NCBI RefSeq assembly: GCF_032854445.1
Contig: NC_088301.1
Span: forward strand, 48,229,116 to 48,293,115
Origin: Liolophura sinensis
Lineage: Eukaryota; Mollusca; Polyplacophora; Chitonida; Chitonidae
Reading direction: 5' to 3'
Length of the DNA: 64,000 bases
The notes under the pieces are model-generated. The model was not told the origin of the DNA, did no database searches, and saw only the letters and a program-made list of their open reading frames with translations. Of this stretch, positions 23,306-34,730 are shown one piece after another. The position numbers and the translations under genes were made by a program. Each line of letters starts with the position of its first letter. The first letter of the stretch is position 1.

Positions 23306-24498
23306 CGGAATATGTTGAATTCTGGGAACGTCGCAGATCAGCGGTCCTTTGTGTCAAAGAGTGGGTAACTGGGTAAAAGCGGAAAGCGGACCTTGACAGT
23401 CCATGAATTAAGACACAACATATAAAATGTTACAAAATGCACATAACCCTTATAAAGACATGTCATACAGTGATTTGTAAGATGCTGATCTTCGCTGGCA
23501 TATCGCACACTTAGGTCTAATTACAGCGAAGTTATTTTTCTTCTCATGGAAGAAACATATACCCACATGACTTGATGGGTGGATTGAGCGTCCAAAATGG
23601 TGGTAATTTAGTTTGCGCTGTGCTGTATCTTTATCTTTATTTAGTACCAGTAAGTCTTTCATTTATTCATTTGAGGTAGCATACAGCGTATTCGGGAGTG
23701 CTTGCATAACCGACATCCCTCGCCAGGTGCCCATGAGTTAGCCTTTCTGATGTCGGGCCAAAGCAATAGCTAAACCAGCGGAAGTTGCACGAGAGCACAT
23801 GACCCTTATTGTTCAAAGGCCGGCCAGAGGCGACGAGATCAACCCAGCTAAGAGCATCCATTTGGTGCTTTAATGCTACACACGTACACAGATTTGAATC
23901 TAAGCCTTAAAGTCCGACATTCGTGTAGCATCAGTAAACCATCACTGGATCCATTTCCCAAACAACCTGAAACACCAGCCTCCAAATGTATACGTAAGAA
24001 ATAATACATTAATATTAAGTATTAAAGGCTGACAAAATTGAGTTATAACAGTGAAGTAGACAAGAGTTTTCGATGATTCGGGCGATACTAATGTATCGGT
24101 CTCCCTTTTACTGCAGCTGTTTATAGTCTAAGCGCCATGGTGATGTGATGAAATAGAATGCTCATAGTCACAAACCATCGGTTATCGCACTTGTGTTATC
24201 ACAACCGAGTGTATTTGTAGCTATTATGGTGGGTTCAGTTAAGTACTTAGTCTCAGCTATATCTGGTTCAAATTATACATTTCTTTGTAATTTAGATCTA
24301 ACTCTTTAGCTCACTGTACTATTTTTTCTATGGAAATATTTCTTAAGATTGCTCTTGCCATTATTTTCTGGATGATATATAAACTATGATTCTGACATGC
24401 AGTCTAATGTTTAACAAAGACGATATGTTGGTAAGCTGTTCAATGGAAGCTGTTCAGTCGAGTGGAATATTAGTATATGTTGTGTTAACTGCAGTTGC

Positions 24499-24551
24499 TG
24501 GACAAAGGGAGGTAAATATTGGAGAGCATGTTATATTCTCTCACTTTGACC
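24499..24551 (+). repeat. Type 1 stem-loop
   Basis: TGGACAAAGGGAGGTAAATA against 'ATATTCTCTCACTTTGACC'. Confidence 0.7.
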
Positions 24552-24867
24552 GTTTGATCATTGAAAATAAGGATCGAGTTCAAAATGTTTTATCAAACTA
24601 AAACCAAAGTCAAAACCAGTCCTGTGGAGTGCTTATGCGAACTATTTTCTAAAGAGAAAAATAGTAGCATTTTAGAGAATCGTAATATTCACAGGTTAAA
24701 GAGATATCGAATCGTCCCCGAATGGTTGGATATAGGCAAGACCTGTATAGCCTTCGATGAATTCTAGGTATGGCAGATTTATTCAACCTTGATAAAGTTG
24801 AAGGGTTTAGTTCAGGAAACTCTATCTTAACTCTATCGATTCTGTATCCCTTTAAGTAGTGGAAACT

Positions 24868-25020
24868 TTTTTTCGTAAAGTTGGGAATAAGTCAATTTGG
24901 GAAGCCGATCTGCTACATTCTCCAGTTTCAGCCAGATTTACTGAGAGGTTTTTCTCTCGGAAAATGGGGAATTCGATGACCTCGCAGCTGTTATGGGACA
25001 TTCCCCAGATTTAGACGAAA
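24868..25020 (+). repeat. Type 2 stem-loop, tandem pair
   Basis: Second copy is clear: CTCGGAAAATGGGGAATTCG with 'GGGACATTCCCCAGATT'. The first copy, from 24868, is diverged. Confidence 0.65.
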
Positions 25021-26090
25021 TATATCTTATCGAGGAAACGGAAAGGGCCAAACTCTATTGAAACACCGAAAATAAGTAACTGAATACGATATTTTCCTCG
25101 AAACTGCCAAGGCACATAAAGATTTCTATTAGCAATAAATTACCTAAAGATTTTTCTTAAATTGACTAGCCTGGCCGTCGTCGTATTATTAAAATATTAT
25201 TGAATAGGCAATAATTATTTATACATGAACAGTTAGAATAAAACCAGAACTGGTTAACTAAAAGGTGATCAGATTTGCCATCAGCTATCTCGCTGTCGTC
25301 TTTCCCTGTCCAAGCGAACAACATTGTGCCTAATAAAAGCAGATCAAGTAGTGAATTGAATATAAAGACATGTAAAGCAAAATCAGCTAGAGTAGCGATC
25401 ATGGTGACGAACTTATAGTTTCAGATTGTCTCGATGACTATAATTTGATTTAACTGAAATGCATTAAACAAGAAATATTTTGCAAAGTGCAATAAGAAAT
25501 GCAACTACACGCTTTGTCTCCACATTTATTCATTTCTATAATAATCTCAAATTCACTCATAACTCAGTTTGCCTGAATGGTGTAATGAAGTGTCGCTTCT
25601 TTTTGCTGTTCAGACGACAGACCATCGTCCAATGAGCACCCGCATTTTACTCCAGGTATCACCGGCTTTAAGTGAGACGGTTTAACTAGAGCCAAGTGAA
25701 AGGTCGTCGTTTTTTTAAGCGACTAGATGGGCGTGTAATTTGCTATTAGTTAAGAACTGTTATTATATTATGAGGTCACCGGTGACGAATGGCCATTTCA
25801 CAAAATCCGGTTTTTCTCTATAGCTGTAGTCTTTTATATTCGTTTATTTCCCACTATAGGCCTAATTCTTAGAACCGCACCGTCGTACAGGAACAGTACT
25901 CATTATGGTAAAGTATGACAAACAGAGTAGAAAACAAAGAACAAAATACAATGTCACATGCCATTTAGATTCACCTAATTTAACTCGAAGAGCTTAATAA
26001 AACAGAATACAAACGTGTCTGACTGGAGATAAAAACAACAAGCTAGGCCTATTTTAAAAACAAAATTGTGAAAATTCTATTTATGCTATG
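25021..26090. other. No gene recognised
   Basis: AT-rich sequence. A possible decayed SINE tail ('GGCCGTCGTCGTATTATTAA') lies near 25170. No ORF with a recognisable motif. Confidence 0.45.
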
Positions 26091-26736
26091 GATTTATATC
26101 GCTTGAACAGGTGTGAATGTGTGAAAGCTGAGTGTTGCGCATGCATTTTGCGCCATTCCCTAATTTCAGACTGGTTGGCGCAGCGTACCGTCCTTCAGTG
26201 TTCGATCAGTAATCGTGCAAAACGAAGTATAGGCCTGTCAAGTATAAAATTTAGATTTCATTTAGAAAAATATCAAGATTTTGTGAGTTTCTTTTATCAT
26301 TACCTAATGGCTTCAGATAATAGCACATTGCACACCTACATCTAAGCATATACAAAATCGGTCAGTTGACCTTTAACGTTTGCCTGGATATATATAGTGT
26401 GGATGAAGTGTATTAAGATGGCGTTGTCAATGAACTTTTGAACTTTAACTGCTCATGTGGTAGAGGCATGCCTTAGCCTTGCAATTGTTATTATCTCGAG
26501 CGAGTAGAAGCTAGACAGCTCTCGCTGAACAGGCAGGTTTAGTGCCTAAACTGGCCAGTCATCTGCATGGATGAAGTCAGACAAGGCCTTACGTCATGGT
26601 TACTGACCCGTGTCTCTCACCGAACGTCGTTCAAGCAATTTATTTTTGCCCTGGTCATGTGAGCACTTATATCTCGTTCTGCGCATGCATATACTGATGA
26701 GCACCAAAACCGCCACCTGCCCTGTTGGCAAACAAA

Positions 26737-26792
26737 GACCAAAGGGACGTAAACCTGATCAGGTTTTTGGCGTATTACCTCCCTTTGACCAC
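26737..26792 (+). repeat. Type 1 stem-loop
   Basis: GACCAAAGGGACGTAAAC against 'GTATTACCTCCCTTTGACC', with an inner palindrome ACCTGATCAGGT. Confidence 0.7.
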
Positions 26793-26957
26793 TGAAGAAT
26801 GTGTCGATATGGCTTTCATTCAAAATATCGTTTAATGAATAATTACAAGCTTATTACAGATATTTCCCACAACATAATGTTTATGAAAGTAACTCATATA
26901 TACCTGGAAGAGCAAGCAACCATGGAATCATTTCGTTTGAGCATGTGTTGTTATATC

Positions 26958-27020
26958 TCGGAAATATGTGAAAGCTGAGTTTTGTGTAGCCAATCTGCGA
27001 CATTCCCGAATTTTAACATA
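26958..27020 (+). repeat. Type 2 stem-loop, last copy
   Basis: 'CTCGGAAATATGTGAAAG' with 'AATCTGCGACATTCCCGAAT'. Another diverged copy lies near 26130-26170. Beyond this point no further type 2 copies are seen. Confidence 0.55.
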
Positions 27021-28929
27021 TACTTTGCGCAACTGACCAACAGTATTCGATTAATTGTGAAGAGCGACATACATAATTCAATATCATAAAAATAACAAGA
27101 GTGAATGACTTTTTTGAGTATGCTCTTGATTCTACCATTCTAACTGTTCATCAACACTATTTTGCACTTTCGGACTTATCCATCACGATTAACGTACCAT
27201 AATAACTGAGCAGACATCATTTAATATTTTGCCTGCGTGAATACATCCAACATGCGTATATCAATGTCGCTGTCATTGAACTTCTAAACTTTGCCTGTTC
27301 ATTTTGTGTTGGCATACCACAAAAGCATGACATGATGCTGTATTTCACTAGTTGATAATCTGGTTTTCGTGGGTGCCGTGGTTTTGCTCTCCATGTCGTT
27401 GAGTTTAAATATTGCTTTAGTAATTATCTCGTGTTTACAGGCCTGTGACGCCGTTCCTGGCTCAGACGTATATCGGATGTATTATCTCACTCTGTATATG
27501 GCATGTGTAAGCCCCGATCCCATAATCGCGCATGTTCGAACGCAAGTTCATTTGGTTCAATTAATGCCTTACGGGATCTGCGTTACAAAGCTGTCAAGGG
27601 TAATCACCATGGTTACATATCTCTTCACTATATGTTACCATGGATGTTACGTCAGGCGCATGCTGCGAATGCTTAGTAAAACGGACCATGAAGATGGCGT
27701 TGCGAAATGCGGTGGTTTCCAGTACAATGTCATCTTTTTCATTCACCAATTAAGCTGACGGACATGCGAATCATCCACGTCGTACGCGACTTAGAGTAGG
27801 CTAAAACTCTAATCAAGTTAAATGTACTATAGGGCTTGGGAATGCCGAATAAAGATATATCATCAAAAGTTGTTATCGTGTAGTTTAGAAAGAGGAACAC
27901 CTTCTTTTGCAATTTCACTAATTACCGATAATTTATTTTCACAACTAGAACATGTCCAATGCGTCCAGAATTTTCCAAAGCAAAGGTGTTAATTTATAGT
28001 TTTCTCCGTTGAGGGCAGGTATGATCATGTAAACAACAATATAGAAGTAGAATGAGACAATGGATTATATACATGGGCACGTATAGTATTGATAATGTGA
28101 CGCTATGCATTAGGGCAATTTGGCGAAGGTAGATCAAACTGATCGCTTTATATTGAATAACTGAGCAGGTTAATACGTATAGCGTATAATGATCTAAATG
28201 AACGTCTAACCATCTAAAAGGTGGGCAACTTGCAGCGCCGTTTATCTGTGGCGCTCTGGTTGGTCGCTAAAACACTATATATGTATACATACCCAGGGTT
28301 TTACGTCGACCTTTATTTTTCAGTCATATGACAACGAAGAGTTATAAGGTGCTTGCGTACACATACGGAGTCCGAGCCGCCAAAGTTCTGCCGCTTCTAA
28401 AGTCTTATGCCGAAGACACCAAACATTACACCCCTACCTGTCACATTATATCTGACCCTGGACCAAACAGTCTCCTTGCTCTAACCTCTATACTGAGCGC
28501 CAAGCAAGGTTGAGGCAACAAACGCCATTTTTTGAAGTTTGAAAATTGGTTTGGAAATTGGTCTCCATGGCTTAGTGTTTTACAGTACGTTATTGACTTG
28601 AAACCTCTGTTGCGGTTGACGATTGGTATAATTAAGAGTTTTGAGACAGTACATGACATAATAACTTAACTCCCAGACGCCCACGAAGGGTCCTATTATG
28701 GGCCAGGTCAAACATTATACATACCAGATAAAACGAGGTTTGAATCATAAATTACATTTCGCTGTTTGTAAAATGACCCGTGCGGTACATTTTATCCGCT
28801 GCTTTGATCGCGCCCAACGCTCCGACATAGTTGCCTCCAGGGCCAATGTAATAATTGCAGTGAGAATGGCGTTACATCAGTGTTTTCGCTTAAAGGGCTC
28901 AAACTGTGTTCAGTCAATGTTAAATGAAA
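27021..28929. other. No gene recognised
   Basis: The longest ORF (27369-27758 +) starts on GTG and its 5' part resembles a sequence near 26400-26500, so it is probably repeat-derived. Fragments upstream of 28930 may belong to the LINE that follows. Confidence 0.45.
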
Positions 28930-29320
28930 GCAGAAACTCCTGTCTGCAGAGTTGGATGTATTTGACAGCAGATATGATGTTGTGATGCTGACCGAAACGA
29001 AACCAATTGAAAAATATTGCTATTTATTTTACAGAAATTAAGGCTGACAACCCATATGTAATGTGGATATATGCACTGGTTATGTAATTTATTTGGGAGA
29101 TATCTAGCTGTTGCCGGTTGTGTATATATTGTCCAACGGAAAAAGTGTTGACGGTGACTGTTTTTATGACCTGTACGATTATTCCATGAGGGTCTTTCCA
29201 AATTTTTCTGACTTCAGCTTGATGGGCGATTGGAATGCCAGATGGCGATGTCCTTCCCGGAAAGTGGCAAGGTTCTTTCAAGATTTATACAATTGGGCGA
29301 TGATGACGCTCATTGCTTAA
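28930..29320 (+). mobile_element. LINE endonuclease-domain fragment (dead)
   Basis: One frame gives 'AELDVFDSRYDVVMLTETKP', the typical second block of the apurinic-type endonuclease of LINEs (family pattern: FDIVxLTETW). About 230 bp on, another frame gives 'FSLMGDWNARW', matching the GDFNA catalytic block. The order and spacing fit an endonuclease domain. Frames are broken and no RT domain follows, so this is a truncated, inactive copy. The clade cannot be told. Confidence 0.6.
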
Positions 29321-29761
29321 AAATGGCACAGATTGAGAAAATATGGACCAGATCTCATAAAAATCACCCTTTGACTACGGGGGACTCGATCGTAGCCGTA
29401 TGAGGCCTACTTCAGTCCTACCTTTTTAAATGAAAGGCCGAAGGACGAGCCTTATAATTTAACCCCCCCCACCCCCAGTTAATGCCTAACGGAAAAGAAA
29501 AGACGTCCAGATTTTCACTCCCGGAATGTAAAAGTTGTTCAGTTAATTGTTTGTTTGAAACAGCAGTCTGTAGGGTGCCGCTAGCCTTTGTCCTAAAACG
29601 GCGATGCTGCTATAGCGCGCCCGTCCAGCTCAGTTCACACCACGTAAATTTTCTATGAGTAATATGTAGCAAAATATGTGCGGGTCAAATATCACCGTTC
29701 TTCTGTTGTAGAAGTGGAGTCCAACATGGAAAAAATGTCTCGTACATTCTGTTTTAATTCT

Positions 29762-30053
29762 ATTTATTTATTCATTTCATTGGTGTTTCATACCGCACGC
29801 AAGAATATCTCACTTCTACAAGCCAACACTGGTGTGAGGAAACCGGGAAGGGCACGGTGGAAACCCACGACCATCCGCAGGTGGCTGGAAGACATGCCCA
29901 AGTACGGCCGGTGAGGAAGCTAGCATGAACTGGACTTGAACTCACAGCGACCGCATTGGTGAGAGGCTCATGAGTCATTGTGCCACAATATATAACCGGC
30001 TCTGTTTACAAGCTGGGGCCAAATTTCTCGCAACCCGTCCATTACAATACCAT
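29762..30053 (-). mobile_element. SINE type B (A-type core with a different head)
   Basis: Reading right to left, the head starts 'ATGGTATTGTAATGGACGGG' and includes 'GTAAACAGAGCCGGTTATAT'. Then come the same 'GACCAATGCGGTCGCTGTGA'-like block, core and AAAT-type tail as in SINE type A. The same head is found at 60583-60880, so this is a distinct family and not random flank. Confidence 0.8.
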
Positions 30054-30064
30054 TGTTCTTCATA

Positions 30065-30365
30065 ACTGTTCAGTGAGATGAACGATAATCGCAAGGCGAA
30101 TTCCCAAAACTACGTATAACACAAACAACCAAAGAATTTAGAAAGTGTATAAAGTACGAAAATATGACGGAATCATGCAAAGAGAAGCAGTCGACAGTTT
30201 TCAGTGATATAGGAAAGACGCACGGTAAGGCCACTGAGTGAATCAGTAGGAGTTGTCTATAACAAAATAGGCATCTCAGTTGCGCTTAGATTCCAACTGT
30301 TCATATATCCAACGTGGCCATTTAATTTAACACCATGAATACACGGTCACCTAGAAAACTCACGA
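30065..30365 (-). mobile_element. 3' end of the Penelope-like family
   Basis: Reversed 3' region with 'GATAATCGCAAGGCGAATTC', 'ACACAAACAACCAAAGAA', 'AAAGAGAAGCAGTCGACAG' and 'CATCTCAGTTGCGCTTAG'. It abuts the SINE-B head at 30053. Confidence 0.7.
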
Positions 30366-30639
30366 CTATCCACAGTTTGTGGACAGACCACTCAATACAG
30401 ACGATGCAGTTGTCCATGATGATAACGCCTTTCGATTATTTTGTAATCTATGGAAACTCTCTAACAATGCCGACATGATTAAATTATTATATTTGGTACT
30501 CGTGTCAGTACTAGACCTACGTTCCACACTGAAGGGTGTCCAGTTGACATTGTAAATACCTTGGTGTTATACAATAGGTCCTATGTCACCAGGATTCTGC
30601 TGGTGGGCTAAGTATCCCCGAAGCCTGTCCCTTTGCATT

Positions 30640-31130
30640 CTTTTAATGTTATTGTATGATAAATGTGATGCCAACACAGCATTTTGAGTAATTCTACGCC
30701 AGTGACGTCTAATAAATTGCAATTAACATCACTGCATTTTCTTTATCTAATTCTGCTTAAGCCATGGTGCTAGGGAGTCTGTAAGTTGCTATCATTTATG
30801 CATTTACGTGATCTGTCAGAATAAAACCCTGACTGAGGTAAATTGACCAGATGCTGTATTTCACCGGTTAAGTGTGGCCATTTGCCAGTTATCACACTGT
30901 CGCGGCTGCTCTGGTTTTCCTGTCTGTGATGTACGTCTTTAATTATATTGTATTCCTGCATAAACCAGGATTCTGCTGGTGGACTAAATTAAAATCCTCG
31001 AGGCCTGCTAGCATTGTTTTTATATTACCGTATGTTACATATGATGACAATACATCATTCTGAATAATTCTAGACCAGTGACATCTAATAAATTGCAATT
31101 AACATCGCTGCAATTTTGTACAACTGATTT
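30640..31130 (+). repeat. Interspersed repeat IR1, nearly complete plus a second start
   Basis: The best-preserved copy. It runs from 'TTAATGTTATTGTATGATAA' through 'CCAGTGACGTCTAATAAATT', 'AGAATAAAACCCTGACTGAG', 'TATTTCACCGGTTAAGTGTG', 'TATCACACTGTCGCGGCTGC' to 'CATAAACCAGGATTCTGC', and then the start block appears again at 31030. The repeat of the start block suggests a tandem unit of about 350-400 bp. Confidence 0.8.
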
Positions 31131-31344
31131 TAATTGATAAACGTATTGAGCCAATTCTACTGTATGGTTGTGACATATAAGGCTTCGAAGATACTAAAGT
31201 TATAGAAAGTGTTCCATTTGCAGTAATTTCGTTTAATTAAGAAAAGTGCGCAAATCACTACTTACGATCACATGATCTGGCTTTTAGTTATGTAAATGGC
31301 TTAAAGATACGTAGTCTTTTGGAAGACACATCATATTGAATTCA

Positions 31345-31510
31345 AAACAGTCAAATGCTTCTCTCCGCATGATTCCGTCTTAATATTGTACTCTATATAT
31401 TTTCCTAGTCCTTTTTTTAATTTGCCGCGCGATTATTGACCTGGAACGCCCATTTGGGTTGTTTATGCGGCTAGTATGCGAATATTTGTTTCGATGCATA
31501 AATATATACC
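31345..31510 (+). mobile_element. 3' fragment of the Penelope-like family
   Basis: 'CGCATGATTCCGTC', 'ATTATTGACCTGGAACGCCC', 'GTATGCGAATATTTGTTTCG'. Forward orientation. Confidence 0.65.
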
Positions 31511-32119
31511 TGTAAACAACAATCCTAAAATGAACTGGACTAGTTAAAGGAGATCCTCAGCGCCTTTATTTTCACACCGATTATTCCTCAGGTGCAGTAT
31601 TTATGTTATTTTAGTCTGTAAGTAACATAATGTTAACAATTCCCAATTTAAAAATGTATTAAAGTTAGACCTGTCTGCCTATCCTTTCGCTCCCGGTGCC
31701 CTGGTGACATCATGCCGTGAAAGTCTGCCAGGATTTAACCACGCAGTCGGGTCGGCAGTAATCGATCGCTCAACACCTGTGGAAGTAGCAATCGAGCTCA
31801 TTTTCTACGCTTTAAAAACGTATCACCGGTAAAAATAAATGTAGCTCGATTTTTATTGAATGGAGACTGCTGTTGGTAACTCACAGAAATAACAATTTAA
31901 ATTCAGTCTGTGTGCCCGTTACCGGCTTCAAGTTACGGCATGCTCGTTGTAGAGCAAAGGCTACACAATTAGAGTGTCGCACTGTTGTTTCAGACAAGTA
32001 TGTAAGCCCTTCTGCATTCCAGGAGAGCAAATCTTGACATTTTTTTCTTTTTCGCTATGGCTTTATTTTGGAATAAGCCTCGTCCGTCGGCATTTACGGC
32101 ATTCAGAAGATACATGCAC

Positions 32120-32205
32120 CAATATATGGGTCAAAACAGACATTCGTATACCAGCCGTCAACCTAGACCGTCCAGGTCAATAATCGCAAGGCCAATAGGG
32201 TCGCA
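32120..32205 (-). mobile_element. Short terminal fragment of the Penelope-like family
   Basis: 'CAGACATTCGTATACCAGCC' and 'GTCAATAATCGCAAGGCCAA' are the extreme end of the family in reverse. Confidence 0.6.
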
Positions 32206-32413
32206 CCGAATAACCTCCCTTGAGAGACCCGTTTAAAAGGTATGTTTTTAGCAGTCAACTGTGGTTAGGCACGCGAGACCTCGGAAAATGGCTAATGTCA
32301 ACTTTCGGAGTTAAAGCGGTTTAAGTTGATCGAACACCTAGCTCTAAGACAGGTTTTCAGATTTTAAACTTATTTGGAAAACCCAGGATAAATTTTATTC
32401 TATTTTTTTTTCT

Positions 32414-32445
32414 ATTGGATGGGAATTTTAAAATTCCCATCCAAT
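32414..32445. repeat. 32-bp perfect palindrome
   Basis: ATTGGATGGGAATTTT followed at once by its exact reverse complement, with no spacer. A T-rich tract lies on its left. Confidence 0.95.
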
Positions 32446-33119
32446 GGCCCTAATTAAATGTAATAGACAAATGCGACGAACCCTCAAACTGAAAAACATA
32501 GAACCTCTTTTAAGATCATTCGACATTTTTTATCATGTTTTGTTTACATTCTATTACCTAGAAAATAGTTGTCATTGCTATGACATAAGCAGGATACTGC
32601 GTTCTATAGCGGGACGTCATAGTTGCTGTCGTCTAACAAGGGATGCAGTTCAGAGCAGGTCTGTTCCAAAACCGACGTTTAAAGGATAAATGAAACGTTT
32701 TGGTTTTATTTTTTAATGTGCAGATGATCATGTGTAAAAACATATCACAGTATAAGCACATTTTTTCGCTTTTGGGTTGAACAAGGCTTCAAAGTACAGT
32801 TTTCTTAAGGCCCCAGCAGTCAATGCGGAAATTAAGTAGCTTGCAGAGTTGATGTCAACGATGATCCCTGTTTAAAAAGAATTCTGTAGATAGACCTTGC
32901 CCACACTGTAGCGATACGGTTCACTGGACTCGGGGCACATCGGAGGGGTTCAACGATGACGTAATTTTTTAAAATATCCGACCGTAGACGGAAAATATGC
33001 ATTATATAGAGGGTTAATTAACAGGTATAAATAATAATAATAATAATACCCCAAAATGAAATTCTTTTCACAAAAATTCCGGTGAACAATTTTTTTTATT
33101 TGGTATACAAACATAATCT

Positions 33120-34730
33120 TTATTTTATAGTTCCTTTTCATCTTTTAACACAAACTACCAAAGAACTAAGAAAGTATATAAAGTACAAACACAGGACGGA
33201 TTCATGCAAAGAGAAGCAGTCAACAGTTTTCAGTGATATTGTAAAAACGCAAAAATGTTCCAGGCGACAGAGTGAAATCAGTATTCAAATCGTGTACCAT
33301 ACTAGAATGTAAGTTGTCCCTAAAGATTATTTATCTCAGTTGCGCTTTGATTGCGACTGTTGATATATTCAACGTGGTGATCTAATTCAACACGATAAAT
33401 ATACAATCACAAGCTTTGGGTTAAGCGGAATTAGACACAGTAAGGGAGCAGAGAACCAGACATTCTGGACAATCTGTTCACATTTACTAACAAGAGAATT
33501 ATACTCATAGTAAAACTTAAGACAGTTAGAGTGAATGCGTTTGATGGAATAATCTTGACACACTAGTTTTTGCAGTAATAACTTGTGACGTTGATTGAAA
33601 TCGGCTCGCAACACACAGGATCTAACAAATGCTACAAGTATGTACACGCCATATGCGGGGCCCTTCAGTATATTGCAGTCCAAGTAAGGATAATTTACTA
33701 TGTCAAAATTTAAACGATCCCTCTTGTCCTAAAGTCGGCGGGAGAGGAAACGGGTTTGGCCTTTGTACAAATATAGCTCCAGATAAGATGTACCATCTGG
33801 AAAGTCTGGTTTCCTATAAATCCAGAGAATGTAGGTATATATCTTCCACAGCCTTTTTATGTATAGACTGTTTACGGCTAGCAGATTATCAATACAGTGT
33901 CTGTCGAATGAAGAAGATCGAGGCTGCTGAGGATTCCTCCTTAATAGTTTCGCATATAGCCATATTCATACGGGAACAATTTATACTCATCGGAATACTT
34001 ACATACAGTTGATATATGGTTTCGCCGAATTTCACATAGATGTTGTTCATGAGAAACTCAAGCAACTCCACGAACAACGAGACACCTCATGAATGGTATC
34101 CCTTGTAAATAGGATGGAGAGAGTAGAGAAATCCCAAGTATACGTGTCCTTATACGGCACTTGTACTTGAGTGTATAGTTCTTCATCGAGGTGTTTGGAG
34201 TTTTAAGAATCGAATACAGTTGACGCCAGAATTTTTTGCAATTACACAACAGTACTTTTCCAAAATGACTGTACTTCTTATAGTGACTCCGTTAAGAGAG
34301 TAGATACAAGTTTGGTGGTACAGCTTCTCTACCCCGCAATTAAACTCGCTTTGTTTGGGGATTGATGCATTTTTTGAAATCCAGAAAAGTTTTAATACAT
34401 CGGTTTGTCAGGAAGGTATGGGGATTTGAGGAGGTCTGGACGTTCTATTTTCTGTTGTCTGCACCATTTTTCTCGCCTGTATTGAAATAATTCCGTACAG
34501 CATTGCTAACCTGTGGGTCTTTCAAAATTCGCGGTATGTTTATTATGTGAAGATCCCTAAAATCGTGCTTAATTTTTAGGAACAGTGTCACAGAGGGTGG
34601 TATACAAGGTATAGAAAAGTGGACTCTACTTCTGTAACCACTTTATTCAATATTTTAAGAAGAAGCGCTAATAATATTCGTAATCGAACGGTGTTTTCGA
34701 TGAAATCATGTCCATAATTCTCAAGCTGCG
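33120..34730 (-). mobile_element. Degenerate Penelope-like RT copy with 3' end
   Basis: Minus strand. At 33889-34077 the palm reads 'FLMNNIYVKFGETIYQLYVS' followed by 'IPMSINCS', which fits the family's motif B (G-[IT]-[PA]-MGTNCAP). At 33387-33683 is the tail 'FNQRHKLLLQKLVCQDYS' with 'NSLVSKCEQIVQNVW'. The 3' region follows at 33140-33420. Upstream at 34400-34700 the sequence matches the N-terminal extension of the copy at 3.1-5.1 kb. Stops and frameshifts are frequent. Confidence 0.75.

Larger units (their letters stand above)
9650..27020 (+). repeat. Array of two alternating stem-loop repeats (overview)
   Basis: Across this 17 kb two inverted-repeat motifs recur in one orientation. Type 1 is TGGTCAAAGGGAGGTAAT, a loop of 13-25 nt, then ATTACCTCCCTTTGACCA. 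Type 2 is TCGGAAAATGGGGAAT, a loop of 30-40 nt ending in TCTGCGAC, then ATTCCCCGAATTCCGA. I count 12 type 1 copies and about 17 type 2 copies. The order is mostly type 2 (often doubled), type 1, type 2, with variable spacers. Single type 1 arms occur elsewhere, but paired stems do not. A decayed long-period tandem array or clustered MITE-like elements would both fit. No function is claimed. Confidence 0.75.

Noticed and set aside
9650-27020. CRISPR array
   Set aside because: Repeats are imperfect, widely and unevenly spaced, with no cas genes and a eukaryotic context.
27369-27758. 129-codon ORF with hydrophobic N-terminus
   Set aside because: It starts on GTG, has no known motif, and its first part resembles repeat sequence near 26400. 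Length is within chance for this much AT-rich DNA.
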